Assembly (NCBI GenBank): GCA_011389555.1
Contig: JAABUD010000278.1
Location: 1 to 64,000, forward strand
Direction of reading: 5' to 3'
DNA length: 64,000 bases
Origin: Desulfotignum sp.
Lineage (GTDB): Bacteria; Desulfobacterota; Desulfobacteria; Desulfobacterales; Desulfobacteraceae
Shown here: in pieces, positions 17,846 to 26,088 of the stretch
Layout of the letters: each line of letters opens with the position of its first letter
Position numbering within the stretch: position 1 is the first letter of the stretch
Notes under the pieces: generated by a model
Seen by the model: only the letters and a program-made list of their open reading frames with translations
What the model was told of the DNA's origin: nothing
Databases searched by the model: none
Position numbers and translations under genes: made by a program

Positions 17846-19846
17846 TCACACCCGGGCCCCGGCGGCAAATCCCTGGTGGATGGCATCAAATGCCGTCCCC
17901 ACGCGGGCGGCGTCACCCACCACTTCATAACGGAGACCGGTTTGTTTCACCTTTGTTTCAAGGGGGTTGTAAGGCACGGACCCGGCTGCCACCACCACGG
18001 TGTCCACAGACAACTCCCGGGTCTGGCCCCGGGTGTCAAACACCAGCCCCTCCGGCGTGATCCGGGTCACCGTTGCATGGCTCAGTGTTTCAATCCCGGA
18101 CCGGCCAAGATCCTGAAGCATGCCCCATCGAGTGGATTTGCCGATATCTGTGCCGATATGGTCCGTCATTTCCAAAAGGGTGATTGACGCGGTCCCGGTC
18201 ACTGCCATTTCAAACAGGGTTTCCGGGTCTTCGGCCCGGTTCACCAGAAGAAACTTCAGCACATCCGCAGGCAGGGTTCCCTGCTCCGCCAAAAACAGGG
18301 CGGTTTCCACCCCCACGGCATTGCCGCCCACCACGGCCACACGAAAGCCGGTCCGGACGTTGTTTTGCAACACATCCCAGGCCTGGACCACATGGGGCAG
18401 ATCCATGCCTTCCATGGCGGGCATGGCCGGTATCGCACCCGTGGCCAGTATCACGGCATCCGGATTTTCTGTGGCCATCACGTGTGAATCCAGATCCGTA
18501 TTGAGCATCACGGGAATTTTTTCTGCCGCCATCTGGGTTTCCAGATCTCTGGCCAGCCGGGCGAACAGCTCTCTGCCCGGTGGCGCCGCCGCCAGATACA
18601 ACTGTCCCCCCGGACGGCTTGTCCGTTCGTATACCACCACCCGGTGCCCCCGCCGGTGGGCAGTCAACGCCGCCATCATGCCCGCGGGTCCGGCACCGGC
18701 CACCAGAATTTTCCCGGGAGATCCGGTTTTTTCAATCTTGCGGTCGGCTTCATGGCCGGCCAAAGGATTGCAGAGGCATTCCACTGATTTGAGTTTGAAC
18801 AGGTTGTCAAAACACCCCTGGGCACAGCCGACACAGTGGACAATATCATTTTCCCGGCCCTGTTTCGCTTTTTCGGGAAGCATGGGGTCCGCGATCAGGC
18901 TTCTGCCCATGGCCACCATGTCACAATGCCCTTTTGCCAGAATATCCCTGGCAGTCTCCGGGTCACTGATGCGGTGAGAGGCGATCACAGGGATATTGAC
19001 CTGTTCCTTGATACCGGCGGCCAGGTAGGAATAGGCCCCTTCCGGCACCCGGGCCGTGATCTGGGGCACCCGGGCTTCGTGCCACCCCACGTTGATGCAC
19101 AGGGCATCCACCCCTGTTTTTGCCAAAGCTTGCGCATAGGTTTTGAGTTCCGCCCGGGTGTTGCCGCCGGGCATGAAATCATTGCCGTTCATGCGCACGA
19201 TCAAAGGAAACTCTGGACCCACCGCACGCCGCACCGCATCCATCACCTGAAGCCCGAACCGCATCCGGTTTTCCAGGCTGCCGCCGTATTCATCGGTGCG
19301 ATGGTTGGTCAAGGGAGACAGAAACTCACTGATGAGATAGCCGGTGCCGCTGAGAATCTCCACCGCGTCAAACCCCGCCTTTTTCACCCGCAGCGCGGCC
19401 TGGGCAAACCGGTCGATGGTCTGTTCGATTTCCTGGACCGTCATCTCTTTGGGCTCTTCTTTTGTCAGGCGCGAAGCAATGGCAGACGGGGCCACCGGCT
19501 GCCGCCCCTCCAGAAAAAAAGAAAAATTGTACCGGCCCGCATGATTGAGCTGGACCGCCCCTTTGGATCCATTGTCCTGAATGGCCGATGCCAGACGGGA
19601 CAATCCCGGAAGGAACCGGTCATCATGGGCCCCGATATTCTGGGTGTTGCCGGACCATTCATCCACGGTGGCAAATCCCACACAGATCAGGCCGGCCCCG
19701 CCTTTGGCCCGCTGTGTGTAAAAATCGATGATTGGATCTGTCACTTCGTATTCCACGCCCATTCCCAGATGCATGGCCGGCAGATAGATCCGGTTCTCCA
19801 GCGTCAGGGTGTTTATGGTAACGGGCTCAAACAGGGGATCTCTCAT
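17846..19846 (-). CDS. NADH:flavin oxidoreductase / 2,4-dienoyl-CoA reductase-like
   Basis: A three-domain flavo-iron-sulfur enzyme of 666 residues, the FadH/trimethylamine dehydrogenase plan. An old-yellow-enzyme FMN barrel comes first (PAMHLGMGVEYEVTD, with LNHAGRY and YGGSLENRMRF). A 4Fe-4S motif follows in HCVGCAQGC plus a later LCNP (C-x2-C-x3-C-x11-C). An FAD domain (LVAGAGPAGMMAALTAHRRG) with a nested NAD(P) domain (AVVGGNAVGVETALFLAEQ) ends the protein. It reduces an enoate or dienoyl-CoA with NAD(P)H. GGAGG lies 6 bases upstream of the ATG. The tiny membrane gene with an in-frame TGA sits 77 bases upstream on the same strand and may share the transcript. Confidence 0.87.
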   Translation of the reverse strand: MRDPLFEPVTINTLTLENRIYLPAMHLGMGVEYEVTDPIIDFYTQRAKGGAGLICVGFATVDEWSGNTQNIGAHDDRFLPGLSRLASAIQDNGSKGAVQLNHAGRYNFSFFLEGRQPVAPSAIASRLTKEEPKEMTVQEIEQTIDRFAQAALRVKKAGFDAVEILSGTGYLISEFLSPLTNHRTDEYGGSLENRMRFGLQVMDAVRRAVGPEFPLIVRMNGNDFMPGGNTRAELKTYAQALAKTGVDALCINVGWHEARVPQITARVPEGAYSYLAAGIKEQVNIPVIASHRISDPETARDILAKGHCDMVAMGRSLIADPMLPEKAKQGRENDIVHCVGCAQGCFDNLFKLKSVECLCNPLAGHEADRKIEKTGSPGKILVAGAGPAGMMAALTAHRRGHRVVVYERTSRPGGQLYLAAAPPGRELFARLARDLETQMAAEKIPVMLNTDLDSHVMATENPDAVILATGAIPAMPAMEGMDLPHVVQAWDVLQNNVRTGFRVAVVGGNAVGVETALFLAEQGTLPADVLKFLLVNRAEDPETLFEMAVTGTASITLLEMTDHIGTDIGKSTRWGMLQDLGRSGIETLSHATVTRITPEGLVFDTRGQTRELSVDTVVVAAGSVPYNPLETKVKQTGLRYEVVGDAARVGTAFDAIHQGFAAGARV

Positions 19847-19923
19847 ATGTACCTCCGGATCAACGGTTTTTCTGAATCAACATTCATAAATCGTTCCCAT
19901 TAAAACACCATTTGCATCCCCTG

Positions 19924-20115
19924 TCACTCTTTTTTGTCATTTCCGGACGGCGGGCGGAAATCGTTGATATTCGTGGTTTGTTTTGTTTCGGTTTTCTTGC
20001 CTGTCACCTGACAGGAATCCCGCATTCAGGTGGAAATTCCCATTTTGGGCAGAATATACATCTGCAGCAACAGATAAATGGCTACAAACCCGAGAATCCA
20101 CAGCATTTCTTTCAT
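19924..20115 (-). CDS. candidate small membrane selenoprotein (in-frame TGA at codon 30)
   Basis: Translation from an ATG with a perfect AAAAGGAGG site gives 29 residues: a short start (MKEM), one membrane helix (LWILGFVAIYLLLQMYIL, about residues 5-22) and PKMGIST. Then comes TGA at 20026-20028. The same frame stays open for 33 more codons beginning MRDSCQ and ending in a charged tail before a second TGA at 19924-19926. Reading the first TGA as selenocysteine gives a 63-residue protein with a U-x4-C pair (U30, C35) just after the helix. A hairpin with an AGGT loop lies 16 bases past the TGA, where a bacterial SECIS belongs. A good promoter is at 20148-20176. If the TGA is only a stop, the gene still encodes a 29-residue membrane peptide. 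The function is unknown; a membrane thiol/selenol redox role is a guess. Confidence 0.6.
20000..20028 (-). promoter_or_regulatory. SECIS-like hairpin downstream of the in-frame TGA
   Basis: On the minus strand the TGA (20028-20026) is followed by ten bases, then CCTGTC (20015-20010), loop AGGT (20009-20006) and GACAGG (20005-20000). This is a perfect 6-bp stem. In E. coli fdhF the SelB-binding loop also begins AGGT and lies about 18 bases past its TGA. Here the loop begins 17 bases past. Lower stem pairing is poor, so the call rests on loop, stem and distance. Confidence 0.5.
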
Positions 20116-20147
20116 GATTCCTCCTTTTAAAAAAATGGTCAGATTGT

Positions 20148-20176
20148 AACATAATCATAAACCCGGCTGGAATCAA
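20148..20176 (-). promoter_or_regulatory. promoter for the small TGA-containing gene
   Basis: Minus strand TTGATT (20176-20171), a 17-base spacer and TATGTT (20153-20148), 33 bases before the ATG at 20115. This gives the small gene its own transcript start, which argues that it is a real gene. Confidence 0.5.
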
Positions 20177-20269
20177 GCCGCAATAGATATCATGACACCG
20201 GGGGCAACCCGCCATGACGTTTGACAGGTGCTGTTCATGCCGGCTGAACAAAATCGGCAAACAAGAGAC

Positions 20270-20297
20270 TTGCAATACACTCATTTATGTATATGAT
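20270..20297 (+). promoter_or_regulatory. promoter for the universal stress protein gene
   Basis: TTGCAA, a 16-base spacer and TATGAT lie about 60 bases before the start at 20358. Between this and the minus-strand promoter at 20148-20176 I see no other feature. Confidence 0.4.
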
Positions 20298-20357
20298 AAG
20301 GGATAATTTGCAGCATTTTTGCCATTTTTACCCTCATAAATGAACGGGAGAGATCCA

Positions 20358-20882
20358 ATGACCAGAAAAATCCAGAATATTCTTTTTGCCTCTGACCTGT
20401 CCGTGGACATGAAACCGGTTTTTGAGCAAGCCGTTACCATGGCCACCTACACCGGCGCCAACCTGATCGTGCTTCACGTGATGGAAGACGCCAGCCCGGC
20501 CGCTCAACGACAGGTGAGAATGGCATTTGGTGAAAATCTTTACAAGGAAATCAGAGCCAAACATAAATCCGGTGCCCAGGATCTGCTCATCGGTAAGAAT
20601 GTGGATGCGTTGAGGATCCGCCAGGCCATTGCCGGATTTTTTGAAGACCGGGAAAATGCCCCGGCCGATGCGGCCTCTCCCATTAAAAAAATTCTGGTGG
20701 CAGAAGGCCATTCCATTGCCGATGGAATCGTTTCCTCTGCCGTGGAAGAAGATTGTGCCTTCATCGTCATGGGGTGCAGACAACAGGGTCTGGTTGCAAA
20801 AGCCATGGGAGACAAACTGGTTCGCAAAGTTTTGAAACGGTCCTCTGTGCCCGTATTTGTGGTCCCCCGGGACAGGGAATAA
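20358..20882 (+). CDS. universal stress protein (UspA family)
   Basis: A single UspA domain of 174 residues. It opens with IQNILFASDLSVDMKPVFEQ and ATYTGANLIVLHVMED. The C-terminal part has DCAFIVMGCRQQGLVAKAMG and VRKVLKRSSVPVFVV, which align with the family's ATP-binding G-x2-G-x9-G region, though the spacing is imperfect, so nucleotide binding is uncertain. There is an insert of about 50 residues in the middle (linked to KIRAKHKSG-like and GFFEDRE segments), as in many anaerobe Usp proteins. The start at 20358 follows GGGAGAG by 5 bases; the ATG at 20340 has no ribosome site. It converges with the MFS gene 2 bases away. Confidence 0.85.
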   Translation: MTRKIQNILFASDLSVDMKPVFEQAVTMATYTGANLIVLHVMEDASPAAQRQVRMAFGENLYKEIRAKHKSGAQDLLIGKNVDALRIRQAIAGFFEDRENAPADAASPIKKILVAEGHSIADGIVSSAVEEDCAFIVMGCRQQGLVAKAMGDKLVRKVLKRSSVPVFVVPRDRE

Positions 20883-20884
20883 TT

Positions 20885-22306
20885 TCAGGTCTGATCCGTT
20901 TTTTTTATTTTCTCACTTCCCCGGGAAAATGACACTGCAATACCGATGGCAGCCAGAACAGCACCGGCTGCCATCACATGCCTGAATCCCTCCATGAATG
21001 CCGGTGCCATGGCAGGAACGTACCTGTCCATTCCCGCCCCTTGAAACGTCAGAAAGGCGGAAAATATCGTTCCGGCCAGAGCCACCCCCAAGACCATGCC
21101 CAGGGTTCTGGCCGTGGCGGTTGCGCCGGAGGCAATCCCCCGCTGATGCACGGGCACCGCACCCATGATGGCGGTATTGTTGGGAGACACAAACATCGCT
21201 GTGCCGATACCGGCCAGAGCCATGCGCCAGACAATGGCAAAAATGCCCTGTTCCGGAGACAGGAAAATCAGAAAAAACAAGGACAGGCTCATGATTGTCA
21301 TGCCCAGCGTACACAGCATCCGGGATCCCAGCCGATCCGCCAGCATCCCGGATATGGGTGAAATGATCAGCAAAAACAAGAATGGAACAATCATGATCAC
21401 CCCGGTTTTCGAGGCGGTAAATCCACCGGGGTAGGTAAGGTAGAACGGCATCATGAAAACCAGGAGAAACAAACTGGCAAAAAGAACGGCCGTTGATATC
21501 AAAGGAAGAATGAACAGCCGGATCTTCATCAATCCCAGATCCAGCAGCGGATAGGCGCTGTTTGTTTCATTTATCACAAACCACCACCCGCTGATGACGG
21601 CTGTCGACAATCCCAGTCCGGTTTTCAAAGACACCATTCCCCAGTCCGGGAGTCTGGCCAGGGTCACAATCAGGCTGCACAAAAACACCATCAGCAGAAG
21701 ACTGCCGGTTTTGTCCAGGGGTTCCCGGCTGCCCTGACCGCCGGGCAGATCCTTGAGCACCAGAATACCGGCCGCCACGGCCATCACCCCGATGGGGATA
21801 TTGATGAAAAAAATCACGCGCCAGGAAAACCAGGCCAGGATCATCCCGCCGGCCAGAGGTCCCAGTGTCAGACCGGCTGCCACCACCGCCCCCATCATGC
21901 CCAGTGCTTTTCCCCGTTCCGTCTCGGGAAAGACATCCACCACCAGGGCCGGAGAACAGGCCATGAGCATGGATGCACCGATTCCCTGCAACACCCTGGC
22001 ACCCACCAGCATCCCGGATGTCCATGCCTGGCCGCACGCAAACGACCCCACCGTGAATACCAGAAATCCGATCACATAAATCTGCCGGCGCCCCCGGATG
22101 TCCGACAGTCTGCCGAACGTCAGCAGCAGTGAAGACACGGTGAGCAGATACACCACCATCACCCATTGTATGGTTCTCACATCGGAAGACAGGTCTTCCA
22201 TGATATATGGCAATGCCACATTCACGATACTGGAGTCCAGGGTGGACATGAAAATCGAAACGCCCACCAGCATGAACACCTGCCATTTTTTACTCCCGAC
22301 CCCCAT
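20885..22306 (-). CDS. MFS drug efflux transporter, DHA2 (14-TM) family
   Basis: A proton-drug antiporter of the EmrB/QacA type in the inner membrane. STLDSSIVNVALPYIMEDL is the signature of helix 1. GRLSDIRGRRQIY is motif A, and AVVAAGLTLGPLAGGMILA is antiporter motif C. Hydrophobicity shows about 14 helices over 473 residues. The frame is open back to 22612, but family homology begins at MGVGSKKWQVFML, with AGGGAG about 10 bases upstream of that ATG at 22306. No membrane-fusion (EmrA) or regulator gene is beside it. The substrate cannot be told. Confidence 0.85.
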   Translation of the reverse strand: MGVGSKKWQVFMLVGVSIFMSTLDSSIVNVALPYIMEDLSSDVRTIQWVMVVYLLTVSSLLLTFGRLSDIRGRRQIYVIGFLVFTVGSFACGQAWTSGMLVGARVLQGIGASMLMACSPALVVDVFPETERGKALGMMGAVVAAGLTLGPLAGGMILAWFSWRVIFFINIPIGVMAVAAGILVLKDLPGGQGSREPLDKTGSLLLMVFLCSLIVTLARLPDWGMVSLKTGLGLSTAVISGWWFVINETNSAYPLLDLGLMKIRLFILPLISTAVLFASLFLLVFMMPFYLTYPGGFTASKTGVIMIVPFLFLLIISPISGMLADRLGSRMLCTLGMTIMSLSLFFLIFLSPEQGIFAIVWRMALAGIGTAMFVSPNNTAIMGAVPVHQRGIASGATATARTLGMVLGVALAGTIFSAFLTFQGAGMDRYVPAMAPAFMEGFRHVMAAGAVLAAIGIAVSFSRGSEKIKKTDQT

Positions 22307-22387
22307 GTCCTTCCCACTCCCTTGTTTTGATTCGCCCAAGAATATGGTATATTGCCCTGAGAAACAAGACAAAAGAAAAGGAGTGTC

Positions 22388-22750
22388 ATGGCAACCCTCA
22401 ACGATGTGATATTGATTTACCTGGAAGATGCCCCCATTTCCTTTGCCCGGGTCGAGAGCATTCTGCCGGATCCGAAAAAAGGCTGGTTCCAGATGAAACT
22501 GCTCATGCTTCAAATCCCGCTGCAAACCGCCACCTGGATTTTGAAAGATGCGTATATCAACGGAGAAGAATTTCAGATGAACGGCAAACGGATGCGCCTG
22601 GAAACCATCCATGCCCCCAAGGACCCCCCGGATTATTTCCAGGACCCCGGTACCGAGGTTCGTGAAACAGCACCGTCACAGGAAAACACGGACAATGTCA
22701 TCTCATTTGCCGACCTGAAGAAAAAAAACAATGGCCCGACCCCTGACTGA
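22388..22750 (+). CDS. conserved-looking hypothetical protein upstream of dusB
   Basis: A 120-residue soluble protein of no family I can name. It has a compact N-terminal part (DVILIYLEDAPISFARVESI, then GWFQMKLLMLQIPLQTATWI and EEFQMNGKRMRLETI) that looks like a small beta barrel, and a polar tail ending ISFADLKKKN. AAAGGAG lies four bases before the ATG. Its last 20 bases overlap the start of dusB, so translation is probably coupled and the two products may work together, perhaps with RNA. That is inference. Confidence 0.65.
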   Translation: MATLNDVILIYLEDAPISFARVESILPDPKKGWFQMKLLMLQIPLQTATWILKDAYINGEEFQMNGKRMRLETIHAPKDPPDYFQDPGTEVRETAPSQENTDNVISFADLKKKNNGPTPD

Positions 22751-23756
22751 CCATATCTTTACAGTCGGGTCACCCGGTTCTTTGTCATTGAAAATCGGAA
22801 GCTTGCACATCCGGGGAAACACCTTTCTGGCACCTCTGGCCGGTATTACCAATCTGCCGTTTCGACGTCTGGTCAAAGAGTGCGGCGCTGCGGTCGTGTG
22901 TTCGGAAATGATCAGCGCCAAAGGCCTTTTTTACAATTCAGAAAAAACCCTGACCCTGCTGGCATCCTGCCCGGAAGAACGGCCACTGTCCGTTCAGGTT
23001 TTCGGTGCCGAGCCCGATATCATGGCCCGGGCTGCCGCAGAGATCAGCGCCATGGGGATTGCAGACATCCTTGACATCAATTTTGGATGCAGTGTCAAAA
23101 AAGTGCTCAAACAAGGGGCCGGGGCCGCCCTGATGAAACATCCGGCAATGAGCCGGACCATCCTGAAAGCCGTACGCCGTGCCACCTCTCTGCCATTGAC
23201 CATAAAAATTCGATCCGGATGGGATGGCTCCGGATCTCAGGCTTTTGCCCTGGCGGAGATGGCGGAACAAGAAGGGGTGGATGCGATTGTGTTTCACCCG
23301 CGCACGGCCACACAAGGATTCAAAGGTCATGCCGACCGGGACCTGATCCGGCGATTAACGCAACGAACCGCTTTGCCGGTGATCGGAAACGGCGATATCA
23401 CGACCCCGTCCGATGCACTGGCCATGCTGACACAGACCGGGTGTGACGCAGTCATGATCGGCCGGGGCGCCATGATCAATCCATTTCTTCCCGGGCAGGT
23501 GGAAGCGCTGATCGCACAAGGTGTCACCCGGCCGGTCACAGCATCGGATATTTTCAGAAAAATGGAACGGCTCATCGGGTTGTATGTCACCCATTTCGGA
23601 GAGACAACCGCATGCCGCATGCTCCGGGGCCGGCTTCCCTGGTTTGTCAAAGGAATGCCCGGATGCACGGAAGTCAGAATGGCGCTGTCCCGAATCCCTA
23701 CCACGGACCAGGCCATTGAGACGATCCAGGCGTATGAATATCGCCTCAGTTTGTAA
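22731..23756 (+). CDS. dusB: tRNA-dihydrouridine synthase B-like
   Basis: A DusB-type FMN enzyme that forms dihydrouridine in tRNA. The core begins NTFLAPLAGITNLPFRRLVK. DINFGCSVKKVLKQGAGAAL holds the catalytic cysteine (serine replaces the usual proline after it). LTIKIRSGWDG, VFHPRTATQGFKGHAD and IGNGDITTP complete the barrel, and MIGRGAMINPFL is the phosphate site. The C-terminal helical RNA-binding domain ends in RGRLPWFVKGMPG. 341 residues; the first about 25 residues before the FMN site are longer than usual, so a start at a later codon is possible. Overlaps the preceding hypothetical gene. Confidence 0.9.
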   Translation: MARPLTDHIFTVGSPGSLSLKIGSLHIRGNTFLAPLAGITNLPFRRLVKECGAAVVCSEMISAKGLFYNSEKTLTLLASCPEERPLSVQVFGAEPDIMARAAAEISAMGIADILDINFGCSVKKVLKQGAGAALMKHPAMSRTILKAVRRATSLPLTIKIRSGWDGSGSQAFALAEMAEQEGVDAIVFHPRTATQGFKGHADRDLIRRLTQRTALPVIGNGDITTPSDALAMLTQTGCDAVMIGRGAMINPFLPGQVEALIAQGVTRPVTASDIFRKMERLIGLYVTHFGETTACRMLRGRLPWFVKGMPGCTEVRMALSRIPTTDQAIETIQAYEYRLSL

Positions 23757-23813
23757 ATGCCGTTCATTTGAACGAAAATCCTGTTTGTCGCCGGTAAAAT
23801 TCGCAAAAACATC

Positions 23814-23844
23814 TTGACAAAAATCAAAAACAACCGCATATATA
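23814..23844 (+). promoter_or_regulatory. promoter upstream of the disordered-protein gene
   Basis: TTGACA followed by an A+C-rich spacer and CATATATA; the -10 element can be read as CATATA (17-base spacing) or TATATA (19). It lies about 135 bases upstream of the ATG at 23981, leaving a long leader in which I see no further motif. Confidence 0.45.
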
Positions 23845-23980
23845 AGGACATAAACACAGATTTACTGAACGCCAATATTCGGAATCTTATTCCGGGCCGA
23901 TTTCATAACAACCCAATTGAGATCTTTACTTACGAAAGTCAGGTCATCTTCATGACCGGAACACAATTTTCAAGGAGAAA

Positions 23981-24826
23981 ATGAACGAAATGAATGATTT
24001 TTTACACAGCCTGCGGAATGGACAGGTGGACAAACAGCGCTCCCCCAAAACCCGTAAAACCTACGACAACTCTTACCAATACAACAATACGTCCAGGTAT
24101 CATTCCTACAACAGCGGGTACCAGAATCCCAGGAATCCCAACATCAAGCGGCAGCCGGCCCCTCCGGGTCCCATGGGAAACCAGCTGCCGCCGGAAGATC
24201 CAGGCATCACCCTGCTTGCGGATGCCATCGAGAACCTGACACACCACGTTGAAATCCTGATCAAAAACCAGGAATACATGTCAGGCATCCAGGAACGGAC
24301 CGCCGATGTGATCGAACGACAGACCTTTGCCATCGAGCATATCGTACGACACCTGCGCCTGGATTCGGACCTGCCCCGGGAACCGGACCCAAGCGCTGCG
24401 CCCTCTTATGAAACCAAGGCTGACCCCCCTTATGAAACCATGCCGGAGACGGAACCGACACGGACCCCGTCCCCGGAGCCACCTCCGGCATCCATGCCCT
24501 CTGAAGCAATCCATCCGTCGTCATCTCTTTCCGGAACCGTTTCGGACCCGGCCCATGACACGGGTTTGAAAACCAAACGCCGGGTGATCCGAAAACCCGG
24601 GAAACCCGGAAAAAAAGGCCCTGAAAAAACCGCTGCCCCGGCTGGCACAGACCCTGCACCTCTGCTGCCCCGCGAGGAAGTCATGACCATTATTCACACC
24701 ATGAGAAATGAAGGGGCGACCTACGATCAAATCGCCAAACACCTGGTGGATCTTGGACAGCCCACGTTTTCAGGCCGGGGTGAATGGCATGCCCAGACCA
24801 TTCACCGGTTGTTCAGCAGGAAATAA
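23981..24826 (+). CDS. low-complexity protein with recombinase-like HTH at the C-terminus
   Basis: A 281-residue protein of unknown role. Residues 1-75 are rich in Asn, Tyr, Ser, Arg and Pro and look disordered. Residues 78-130 form a helix or coiled coil (DAIENLTHHVEILIKNQEYM). Residues 130-225 are Pro/Glu/Ser-rich and then Lys-rich (RKPGKPGKKGPEK). The last 50 residues fold like a helix-turn-helix: VMTIIHTMRNEGATYDQIAK, then QPTFSGRGEWHAQTIHRLF. This matches the pattern after the catalytic domain of large serine recombinases (IA..L...G.pT..G..W...TV..i). No recombinase catalytic part is present. It could be a DNA-binding structural or regulatory protein. AAGGAG sits just upstream of the ATG. 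Confidence 0.6.
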   Translation: MNEMNDFLHSLRNGQVDKQRSPKTRKTYDNSYQYNNTSRYHSYNSGYQNPRNPNIKRQPAPPGPMGNQLPPEDPGITLLADAIENLTHHVEILIKNQEYMSGIQERTADVIERQTFAIEHIVRHLRLDSDLPREPDPSAAPSYETKADPPYETMPETEPTRTPSPEPPPASMPSEAIHPSSSLSGTVSDPAHDTGLKTKRRVIRKPGKPGKKGPEKTAAPAGTDPAPLLPREEVMTIIHTMRNEGATYDQIAKHLVDLGQPTFSGRGEWHAQTIHRLFSRK

Positions 24827-24846
24827 TCCGGTCCAGATCAACGTCA

Positions 24847-24896
24847 CAAGGCATCGAATCGTGTCGTTTTGTTGTTTTCGATGCCTTGTTTTTTTT
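24847..24896 (+). terminator. strong rho-independent terminator
   Basis: CAAGGCATCGAA pairs perfectly with TTCGATGCCTTG (12 bp), with an 18-base loop, followed by eight T. It ends the plus-strand gene at 24826. The HNH gene on the other strand ends right beside it, so the stem may serve both strands. Confidence 0.85.
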
Positions 24897-25191
24897 ACGG
24901 CTTCGGCTTGAGCCGGTCCAGATACACATCCCATTCCCAGGGAAGCATCTGCTGTTTTCTGGAATTACACTCTTTACAGCAGGGCACCAGATTGAATTTC
25001 TCCGATTTCCCTCCCCGAACCAGCGGAATCAGATGGTCCATGGTCAACTCTGCCGGCAAAAATTTCCGGCCGCAATAATGACAGATCCCCTCGGCCCGTC
25101 TGCGTTTCCACCACTGGCTGTTTCGGAGTTTTCTGGCTTTGGCCCGTTCTTTTTTCACTATTGTGTCATCCATGAAAAAATCCGGTGCCAT
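24895..25191 (-). CDS. HNH endonuclease domain protein
   Basis: A stand-alone HNH nuclease of 98 residues. CHYCGRKFLPAELTMDHLIP and NLVPCCKECNSRKQ give the two CxxC zinc knuckles flanking the DH...N...H core. These small proteins are usually orphan DNases of uncertain duty rather than parts of restriction systems. The start has AGGGGACGG directly upstream. It is the last gene of the hisI-to-era run, 12 bases after era, so it probably shares that transcript. Confidence 0.85.
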   Translation of the reverse strand: MAPDFFMDDTIVKKERAKARKLRNSQWWKRRRAEGICHYCGRKFLPAELTMDHLIPLVRGGKSEKFNLVPCCKECNSRKQQMLPWEWDVYLDRLKPKP

Positions 25192-25203
25192 CCGTCCCCT
25201 CCC

Positions 25204-26088
25204 TCAATACCCGAATTCGTTGAGCATCCGCTGATTGCTCACCCAGTCTTTCGTGACTTTCACAAACAGTTTGAGCAGCACTTTTCTGCCCAGCATTTTT
25301 TCCATATCCAGCCGGGCCCGGGTGCCGATGGCAGACAGCATGGCCCCTTTTTTTCCGATGATGATCCCTTTTTGTGAATTCCGGACCACATGAATGCTGG
25401 CATGGATCACAATATATTTTTTCTCCACCTCAAAGGCATCCACGGTCACGGCCGATGAATAGGGGATTTCCATGCCGGTGAGGCGAAACACCTTTTCCCG
25501 GATAATCTCTTTGACCAGAAATTTCTCGGTGACATCGGTAAACGTGTCTTCCGGGTACAGGTGAGGCCCGAAAGGCAGGTGGGTTTCAATCTCATCCATC
25601 AACCGGTCCACCTGGATGTTCTGCCGGGCGGATATGGGGACCACTGCCGCGAATTCAAACGATGGGGCCAGGGCGTTTGTCCGTTCGAACACAGATTGCT
25701 TTCCAGCCAGATCGATCTTGTTCAGAACCAGGATCACTGGCTTGCCTGCCTGTTTCAGCCGGGACAGAATCATGTTTTCCGCCGCATGGTTGCAGGAGAC
25801 CGCATCCACCATGAACAGTACCAGATCCACATCTTCCACCGCCTGCAGGGCCTGGTCCACGATCCGCTGGTTGAGCAGGGTCCCGCTTTTGTGGATGCCG
25901 GGGGTGTCCACAAACACAATCTGGGATCCGGACCGGTTCACGATACCCAGGATCCGATCCCGGGTGGTCTGGGGTTTTTTGGAGGTGATGGAAATTTTCT
26001 GTCCCAGCACCTGATTGAGCAGCGTGGATTTCCCGGCATTGGGGGCCCCGATGATGGCGGCAAAACCGGATCGGAATTCCTGGTGCAT
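25204..26088 (-). CDS. era: GTPase Era
   Basis: The ribosome-assembly GTPase that binds the 3' end of 16S rRNA. G1 is GAPNAGKST, G2 contains PQTTRDRILGIV, G3 is DTPGIHK and G4 is NKID. The C-terminal KH domain has IIIGKKGAMLSAIGTRARLD, as in all Era proteins. At 294 residues it is standard. The stop of engB and the start ATG share bases (TGATG), indicating translational coupling. Confidence 0.96.
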   Translation of the reverse strand: MHQEFRSGFAAIIGAPNAGKSTLLNQVLGQKISITSKKPQTTRDRILGIVNRSGSQIVFVDTPGIHKSGTLLNQRIVDQALQAVEDVDLVLFMVDAVSCNHAAENMILSRLKQAGKPVILVLNKIDLAGKQSVFERTNALAPSFEFAAVVPISARQNIQVDRLMDEIETHLPFGPHLYPEDTFTDVTEKFLVKEIIREKVFRLTGMEIPYSSAVTVDAFEVEKKYIVIHASIHVVRNSQKGIIIGKKGAMLSAIGTRARLDMEKMLGRKVLLKLFVKVTKDWVSNQRMLNEFGY

